Below, one piece after another: positions 57,239 to 64,000 of a stretch of 64,000 bases of DNA. Location of the stretch: the NCBI GenBank assembly GCA_032622095.1, contig CP136064.1, positions 258,333,863-258,397,862 of the forward strand, written 5' to 3'. A model generated the notes under the pieces. The model was not told where the DNA came from, made no database searches, and saw only the letters and a list, made by a program, of their open reading frames with translations. The position numbers and the translations under genes were made by a program. How positions within the stretch are numbered: the first letter of the stretch is position 1; the number at the start of each line of letters is the position of its first letter. Source of the DNA: Siphonodentalium dalli. Its lineage: Eukaryota > Mollusca > Scaphopoda > Gadilida > Siphonodentaliidae.

Positions 57239-59182
57239 TATTCATTTTGGACTTTATATACATAAGTTTTTAACACACAATTATCGTTACTAGCAGCCGA
57301 AAGTATTTGTTGTTTGTGTAATCTATATTCAGTTCATCGTCATGCATACCGTGCATGGAATAATAGAAGAGAAATCGTAAAATATAGCACATTTCCAGTT
57401 TCTGATGCTCGCAGTTCGTTAATTTTTCACGGGGCAATGGATATGCCACATAATGACATATGATTGAGAATATTACACTTTTATTTAATATGCTGATTAT
57501 CCCATATAATTGCCACTGGATTAAAAACACTATAAATACAGTTTTTAAGCAATGTCGTACCGTGCGTCGCACATTTTGGAGTCTGAGGCAAGCAACAAAA
57601 CCACATACCCGAATAGTGTGTATGTTTGGGAATAATTTAATTTACTGATTTATCGGTTATGGTGTCAACGTATACCACATTACAACAAAATATCGGTAAG
57701 CTCCTCCCACAGCCAACCAATTGGAGCAGAGAATAAAATCTCACAACCTAATCCTCGATGATTGACAGTTGATGCCGATCTGATAGGACGAGATGCAAGA
57801 ATAATTGTTTTAATAATTGCCAACAGAGTTCCAATAAAATCTGCGTTATGGTTCACAGATAATGTGGTTAGTCATAATGACCACGAAGTCGAGATTACTA
57901 GTATGTACGAACAATTATATTATTATATTTCCTTTAATTAAAAATACTAACCTTCGTATATTACTACATAAAATACTTGTTTTACATTGAATAAAAGACA
58001 AAGATACAAACAAGAAATCTAACCCCGGTGTAGTGGCCATTCGGCCGCGGTGTACTTGCCGTTCGGTAACAAACTCTGACACCGCGGCCGAACGGCAGCT
58101 ACACCACAGTGGCAGTGGACACTTGTTTTGTCCAGCGGGGTATATGTATATAGCTCTCCTTCACCAGATTGATGACGACACACACACACAGGGAATAGCA
58201 CTTAGAGAATACAGCACCAGCAGTTATGAGTTAAAGCACGAGAGACATTAATCTACGGATTAATATTACGACGCCAACAACAACCAATAACGAAGAACAA
58301 GAATTATTGTACACTGACATGTGTTGACAGACAGAATCACGAGTGATGTACGTGAAATGTCGGTTGGTGTTAATTTGTTTACACACTGTCACTATTACAC
58401 TAACTTACTAAGTAAGTCACCTATTTTCGACGTGACTTACTCGTTTTCCTCGAAAACTGACACAACTTGCATGCAGCAAAGGAACGAAAATACAGTATGC
58501 TGTCTTTGATAATATAGTGTGGTCTGATATATCCACGTTGAAATAAATCACGCAAAATTAAAGATCTTGACATAATTTCTAACGTCCTTCATTGCACGTT
58601 TTTCATTCTGGAATTATTTCGTACTGCCTTAAGTCGTACCTGGCCGTTGCTGGGCTCTTGTAAATTGCAATTTGAAAGCCGCTGACTGAAAAACCTATTC
58701 TCAAATCGATTGACGTAATGCAATATGTACATACAAGAGCACTTTGGACTCACATTTGTCGCAGAACACATTGTTCTTCGACCATATAAGATTCCATTGC
58801 CTGTGGAATAGGGACCATTTCGTATCCAAATTCCCATTTTGTGATTATCTCCTATAAAACAGGAAGTGGAATGTTTTCCGCGAATTTTTAAATGCGTTTG
58901 CAAAGTAAAGAAACTATATAAATTATAATAGATTAATTCCGGACCCTGTCTTCTTTTGGTCTATCGGAAAACGTTTAAAGACCTTTCTATCAAAAGTTTA
59001 TGTAAAACTTCGCAGAAAGACGGTACCATGTCAGTGATATCACAAAATTGACAGAAAAAAAAAAAAAATTCTGCCACTGCCAGTTTCAACTCCAACTTCC
59101 AAGCTGGTGAGTTGTTAGTCCAAAATTGACTGTACAAGTTATAGTGTACTACATGTAGGCCTAATGGCAATGCGTCCCCTAT
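57239..59182. other. Upstream/intergenic region; GC-rich inverted repeat at 58.0 kb
   Basis: At 58,028-58,104 gtgtagtggccattcggccg-cggtgt and acaccgcggccgaacggcag-ctacac form arms of about 26 bp with a 25-bp loop. A minus-strand ORF near 58,600-58,900 includes MGIWIRNGPYSTGNGILYGR before a GTGAGT site and looks like an import signal, but its phase does not fit exon 2. An inverted CCAAT word lies near 57,707. No other gene found. Confidence 0.5.
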
Positions 59183-59501
59183 CTTTTCCAAAAATGAGAC
59201 ATTTAACGAGCCTTTTTCTCAATCCGGCGAACGAGTCGCAAAGTATTGCGACCATTATTCAGGTCTGTTCGATCGAGTTCTGGGCATATTTTCACCTTGA
59301 TACTGCGCGGTTAGTTCAGTCATGAATGTAGTACGTAAACAGCAATCTGCAAAAGCGGTCATGTTGACCTACTGCATCATGCATGCACGCCATGGTATGC
59401 CAGAAACTTGATCTAACAGACCAGAAAAATGGCCGACCTGCTTCACAAGTCGTTCGCCTGATCAAGAAAAAGGCTCGTTAAATGTCTCTTTTTTTGAAAA
59501 G
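59183..59501. mobile_element. ~320-bp fold-back element
   Basis: The left end cttttccaaaaatgagacat-ttaacgagcctttttct and right end agaaaaaggctcgttaaatg-tctctttttttgaaaag are inverted with few mismatches. cggcgaacgagtcg and cgttcgcctga continue the pairing. Interior about 200 bp, no ORF. I could not see a clear target duplication. Confidence 0.8.
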
Positions 59502-59971
59502 GAAGGTAAATGGTACACATATTCTCGAAATAAGTGTCCCTTTTTACGCGGTTCTCAGCCGTTAAAACGCAGTCGTATTAAACGTCTTGAAACACAACAA
59601 TGTCAACATGTTCGTGGCGTTGATAACACATTGAATGTACGTTAGGACCGCGTTGAGGTTTAACGCGCACCGCATTGAAGTTTAATATGGACCGCGATGA
59701 AGTTTAACGTGTTGCTCGGGAGTCAACGAGATCGCTTAATGTCAGTGCTGAATTGCTTTAGCCTATTTTGTATTATCTTTTAATTTTGTTTTATTTACAT
59801 TCACATTTGAATAATTCAGTGTTACATGTATTTCCAACTCCTGGTCTCCATTCGGACGCCGTTTAAAATACCAAAGACGACAAACTAAATAAGCCCTTTA
59901 CAGTCCTCCTCAGTAAGCGGGCGCTATTGCGCTCGCTCCCGCATTTTCGATTTTCCTGGCATGATGTATCG
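59502..59971. other. Intergenic, no recognised element
   Basis: Short local similarity among gaccgcgttgaggtttaacg, accgcattgaagtttaat and accgcgatgaagtttaacgt (59,645-59,710) suggests a small tandem repeat. Nothing else was recognised. Confidence 0.5.
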
Positions 59972-61600
59972 GGGACACACTAATAGTTGTAGTCCGAGCC
60001 CGAGCCCGAGTCCAGTAAAATGTGTAGTTGGGATTTTCAATTTCGTTTATTGTCGTTAATATGATTCCAATAGTGATGAATTTTGGTTTGTGGTAAGTTA
60101 TGCCAATTACAAATTAAAAAAAAAAAAAAGATAATTTGTAAGTCTTATATTTCAACTTTTATCGACTTTTTTCGTTCTCCAGCACACTAAAAGTTGTAGT
60201 TGGAATCAGCCGAGCCGGCCGCCGAGTCGCTAATTAGCTGTTAATTGCTATTGTTAGGCGGCTGATTTGATTAAGTCAGTGGTGGGTCACATGAAGATCA
60301 AAGGGCAAGTAGCGGGGAATAAAAACAAACAATGACTTTTTATTAAGCAATATATGAAGGTTTAGCAATTTTAAAGATTACTCTTTAGGAGAAAGTGTGT
60401 GGCCCTGAAAAGGGCCGTTTTTTTATCTTGACTTCCATCTTCTTCGCCGCGAACTGCACCTGAATTATAAACTTGAAAAACATTAATAACACCTGAAATA
60501 AAACGTGATATTAGTACATTATTAATATATTATTTACATATTAATGACACTATAATAATCCGACTGATGTCTACCTCGTTTTCCGATACGTTTACCAAGG
60601 AGCTACACGTTCAGCGTGCGTCACTAATGATGACTGGCCTCAAGGTGAGTTAGGCATCAGTAGAATTATAATATATATCAACATTTAAATAATCATGATT
60701 AGAATCCTACTTATGTCCTCGTTTTCCGATACCAAGGAACTCCACGTTCAGCGTGTGCCACTAACGGTGACTGATCCCAAGGTTAGTTGGGTATAAGTAG
60801 GATTCATCATGTATAGCAATAAACCTAATTTATAATTTTGATCAAACTGAACAACTGTTGCATATATAACTCTGGGGTTCACCTGTACACATATGGTGTA
60901 CCCATGTCTCACAATCCTCCTTAGAGCATTCGACCATGTCATCAAATAAAGTTGGCAAACGGCATTTAAATCACAATCTAGTTCCAATTCATACGTTAAT
61001 ACATGCTTCTTACTGAGTTTCATTTGCTTCTTCCTTGAAGGAAATGTGGAGAAGCATTTCTGTTTCAAACAATCTAAAAGGTGTTGGCGTAATTTAACAT
61101 TTATAAAAGAAGTGTTACCGGTACCAGTTTTCTGGGTGTACAAAATTCGACAAAAAACGCTAAAGAGAATATACCACACATTCCTGTGTGTGATATGATC
61201 TCACGTGTAACAACAAGTAACTGTATAAACAATACTTTGATTATATTTCACTATAAGTTGCAAACACTCTTGTCTTAACTCATAAATCCATTTATTTAAG
61301 CCGCCAACATATTCCTAACAATAGCGATTAACAGCTAATTAGCGACTCGGCGACCGGCTCGGCTGATTCCAACTACAACTTTTAGTGTGCTGGAGAATGA
61401 AAAAAGTCGATAAAAGTTGAAATATAAGACTTACAAATTATCTTTTTAGTTTTTTTTATTTGTAATTGGCATAACTTACCACAAACCAAAATTCATCACT
61501 ATTGGAATTATATTAACGACAATAAACGAAATTGAAAATCCCAACTACACATTTTACTGGGCTCGGGCTCGGGCTCGGACTACAACTATTAGTGTGTCCC
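59972..61600. mobile_element. 1.63-kb DNA element, 287-bp inverted ends, 8-bp target duplication
   Basis: Left arm 59,972-60,258 and right arm 61,314-61,600 are nearly perfect inverted copies, starting GGGACACACTAATAGTTGTA. ATGTATCG lies directly outside both ends (59,964-59,971 and 61,601-61,608). The interior (about 1.05 kb) has a diverged tandem duplication (60,574-60,666 and 60,716-60,806, both with ctcgttttccgata and ccacgttcagcgtg-like words) and one eroded minus-strand ORF. An 8-bp duplication fits hAT, P, Merlin or some Mutator-like elements; long inverted ends favour the last, but I cannot place it. Confidence 0.88.
60748..61179 (-). pseudogene. Eroded ORF in the 1.63-kb element; possible PHD-like tail
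   Basis: The 143-codon frame has VKLRQHLLDCLKQKCFSTFP, then KHVLTYELELDCDLNAVC and IVRHGYTICVQVNPRVI. This resembles, from memory, the end of transposon-associated invertebrate proteins where an Ulp1-like protease region is followed by a PHD-type zinc finger, but zinc-binding positions are not intact and no protease core is present. I treat it as a truncated, non-functional fragment. It could also be chance. Confidence 0.35.
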
Positions 61601-61769
61601 ATGTATCGCTCCCGTCTTTTTTCATAGTGGAAACCGGCGCTTTAGTGTGAATTTCTGGCCGGAATGTATTCTCACCGGAAACTGTGGCAAACCATATCGA
61701 ACGCACTCACATTTTGTAAATAAAATAAATAATCATGGTTTCCTGTCAACGTTCCTATCATGGACGTTT

Positions 61770-61998
61770 AAAATATCTTTTGGTTTATATGAGAATGAGT
61801 ACAGGGATGGCAAAGCATTCGTCATGAAAGCTTATTGTAAAACATGCACCAAGCATTCTGACCGCGTTCGGAAAAAAACTTACCGGTAAAGCCTTAAAGC
61901 AGTTTGACGAAATGGCAGCCAGTTTGTCTTTTATTTCCAAATGGACTCTGGAGCGGCACTTAAACACAAAAAGCCACCTGAGTGCTGTGTATTTCTAG
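61770..61998 (+). pseudogene. Frameshifted zinc-finger-like fragment
   Basis: The plus strand reads YENEYRDGKAFVMKAYCKTC then TKHSDRVRKK, meets a run of seven A (61,871-61,877), and in the next frame continues LTGKALKQFDEMAASLSF, then SKWTLERHLNTKSHLSAV before a stop at 61,996-61,998. CxxC followed by HLNTKSH is the layout of the zinc fingers found at the N-termini of hAT-related and KIAA1586/C17orf113-like proteins. Removing one A would restore one frame. No further domain follows. It lies directly right of the 1.63-kb element but outside its ends. Confidence 0.45.
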
Positions 61999-62222
61999 CA
62001 ACTTGATGCCGAAAATAGTACAACAACTGGTGCTAGTATTGTTTTCATAGATTTATTTTAATTGAATTATTTATTAACAAAATTCCACGGACCCTAATTG
62101 ACTTGACATTTATTGTAATAAGACCCCAGGGAATAATAATTTAAGTCAACATAAACACAAAGTAGAAACAATAACATGTACATTGTAAATTAAAATGTTG
62201 AAGTTGTTGGTCGCTGTTTTTT

Positions 62223-62313
62223 TCTTTTGTGTCATGAATAGTGCCGACCATTTCTTGAAAAAGGCGGGCCGCCTTTTTCAAGAAATGGTCGGCACTATTC
62301 ATGACACAAAAGA
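62223..62313. repeat. 91-bp perfect palindrome (45-bp arms, 1-base centre)
   Basis: The left arm ttcttttgtgtcatgaatag-tgccgaccatttcttgaaaaaggcgg and its exact reverse complement are separated by one G. The arms are among the most perfect in the window and lie between the divergent POLRMT and TRAIP-like genes. No matching copy elsewhere in the window. Note that such sequences can also arise as assembly artefacts. Confidence 0.93.
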
Positions 62314-63768
62314 GCCGGCGGTGCTCAGTTGTGATGGATCTGCCATGTATTCATTGTAGTAGGACTGTACGTATCAGTAGAGAGGTCTTTGTGTATCTGG
62401 ATGATACTAGTAATTCTTGTTCCAAGTCGCCGGCGGTAGTCAGCGTTGCTGAAACCTGTCTTACATAGTCGGTGCTGCCATTGTTTGCAATTTACAGGAC
62501 TTGACTTAGTCTTAGGCAAGCGGAAAAATGAGTACTCTGAACGATAAATATCGCCAGGCCTATTTTGTATATTGTCCGTAAAAATGAACCCGACATCGCG
62601 AACCGTGACCACATGCATCGTGGTGTAACCGCGGTACGAGATGTGTTGAAGCAGTAATAACTTGTAACCTTACCGCGGTGTTGGGGGTTACCGCAGTATA
62701 ATACCACAGTATTACCAGGGTGACACCATGTTAGAGGTAGTCAATTACTTTAAGTATAGCTGTATCTCAAAACATCTACGCACTAGATTTCTGAACAAAC
62801 TCATCGATATACTCTGGTGTGCCAAATAAAAAACATAAAAATCCACCCTGCACAGTGAGTGCTTATACCGGTCTGCATGTTTTGAAAAAAATGATGTCTG
62901 TTCTAAATTTGATTAACAAATGCTATATACAAATAGTTTAATTACAAGAAAATGTTGAATTTTCATTTGAGATGTGGCGCACACAGACCTGTATATCAAC
63001 AACAATGGTCATGTTTTCCCGTGCATGTAATAATTTCAAGCATGTCAATGCAAAAACTTGTTTTATACTCAAGTCTACAAAAATAATTGTTCAAGGTATT
63101 AAATATTGAAAAATTTTCATCTTCCACATGATGTCAACTTTTCTGTGAGAATTGATATGTTTCAACCACACGCTTCTATTTCGCCCTGCACTATTATTAA
63201 ATCTTTCAGGAATTTCCACCCTGCATTTTATTCCACCCTGCACATCTATTTGGCACACATGAGTAGAGCTGATAAAACATGTTTTGTTTCTTATATTTTT
63301 CAGTAAATTTTAGATTGATTAAAATCTGCGGTCATGCAAAAATTTCACCTCTAGATCATGGGAGGAAAATTTAGAGCTGTCGTTGCTCTGCAACTTTTAC
63401 TGTACTACATAATTTTGATGATTAAAATGAAGAGAAGTGCGTGTAGTTAAAATAATTTCCAGTTAAGATAACGCATTACACATTTTCTGGACAGTTGTGC
63501 ATTTAATATTTCGATTCCGACAAATGGCATAGTAAGTGTTCTGGTCCCGCACACGTGTTCGAAGTCGTATTTTTTTAATGCCTTCAATGCGTCTTTCTGG
63601 AAAATACACCTACATGTATATTGTTTGTAGAAAGGTATTTCAGGTATTTATCGACCTATTTTGATGCCGGAAAAAAATAAAAAGCTAATATTATTACATG
63701 TACCGGTAGGTGTATGTTGGAGCACAAATTGCAATGTGGCTTTAATTGTGCTTAATCTTCATTTTCAG
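62314..63768. other. Upstream region of the TRAIP-like gene
   Basis: No gene is supported here. The words tttccaccctgcacatctat, atccaccctgcacagtgagt and 'ccctgca' recur at 62,840-62,860, 63,184 and 63,217-63,246. Minus-strand ORFs near 62,325-62,707 have no recognised domain. A 5' non-coding exon may lie here, because an intron-like acceptor precedes the start codon at 63,768. Confidence 0.45.
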
Positions 63769-63791
63769 GTTTGTGATCAGAGACGTTCGAG

Positions 63792-64000
63792 ATGAAAGCA
63801 CAGTGCTGTATTTGTGCGGATCTGTTCTGTAGTGACGGAAATATGACTATATCCGCTATCAGCTGTGGTCACACCTTCCACCAAGAATGTTTAATGAGGT
63901 GGCTTGATACCGCTAGCACATGTCCCAGATGCCGACTAACTGTGAATCGTAAAAACATCATACAGAAATTATACTTCGATGGCGGTGATGATGCTGGAGA
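63792..64000 (+). CDS. TRAIP: TRAIP-like RING E3 ubiquitin ligase, first coding exon (cut by window)
   Basis: The first 69 codons are present. The N-terminus MKAQCCICADLFCSD, then SCGHTFHQECLMRWLDTA and TCPRCRLTVNRKNIIQKLYF closely follows vertebrate TRAIP (the CTICSDFF, HCGHTFHLQCLIQWFE, TCPQCR and IINKLFFD blocks). Zinc ligands are C5, C8, C25, H27, H30, C33, C44 and C47, a complete RING with the spacing of TRAIP. In animals TRAIP acts in the nucleus and ubiquitylates the replicative helicase at stalled forks and inter-strand crosslinks. The start is chosen as the first ATG, four residues before the RING as in the family. A tttcag acceptor at 63,768 suggests a short 5' non-coding part of the exon (63,769-63,791). 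The coiled-coil and PCNA-binding parts would lie to the right. Confidence 0.93.
   Translation, partial: MKAQCCICADLFCSDGNMTISAISCGHTFHQECLMRWLDTASTCPRCRLTVNRKNIIQKLYFDGGDDAG

Noticed and set aside
58755..58903. MGIWIRNGPYSTGN... as POLRMT exon 1
   Set aside because: The peptide looks like an import signal and has a good donor, but it ends in phase 0 whereas exon 2 needs phase 1; no alternative in-frame acceptor was found.

Overview
This window is animal nuclear DNA: AT-rich, with long introns full of repeats. It reads as almost all of one very long gene on the minus strand plus the start of a second gene on the plus strand. Repeat styles such as fold-back elements, 'ggacggacgg...tataccccc/gggggtataa' tails and 'ccaagatggctgc' arrays are, from memory, typical of bivalve and other mollusc genomes. 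A bivalve-like mollusc is the best guess, but it is an inference.

Gene 1 (minus strand, about 57.2 kb down to 2.2 kb, continuing off the left edge) is the nuclear gene for mitochondrial RNA polymerase, POLRMT. I assembled 20 exons with consistent splice phases plus one tentative first exon. Together they give 3171 nt, exactly 1057 codons with no stop. The order follows known POLRMT proteins: mitochondrial import region and long charged extension (exons 1-3), PPR region (end of exon 3 to exon 6), N-terminal domain (about exons 7-16), then the start of the T7-like catalytic domain (exons 17-21). The last exon seen ends well before the catalytic palm and fingers motifs, which must lie beyond position 1. 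A notable residue is serine for glycine in the DxxGR motif (exon 19).

Gene 2 (plus strand, 63,792 to the right edge) is the first coding exon of a TRAIP-like RING E3 ubiquitin ligase. The two genes are head to head, about 6.5 kb apart.

The rest is repeats: (a) minisatellites (51-bp unit at 4.7-6.4 kb, 26-bp unit at 32.0-33.2 kb, 47-bp unit at 55.1-55.4 kb); (b) long degenerate arrays (8.3-11.8, 26.8-27.7, 35.6-36.8, 37.4-38.1, 46.6-48.6 kb); (c) several families of small, strongly palindromic DNA elements, some with recognisable target duplications: TTAA (piggyBac-like), 8 bp (hAT-like) and TA (mariner-like); (d) a 4.7-kb inverted-repeat element at 21.0-25.7 kb holding a broken multi-domain ORF of a widespread uncharacterised invertebrate family, and a 1.63-kb element at 60.0-61.6 kb with 287-bp inverted ends and a perfect 8-bp target duplication. 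I saw no tRNA, rRNA or CRISPR. Unannotated introns and intergenic stretches are listed as such.
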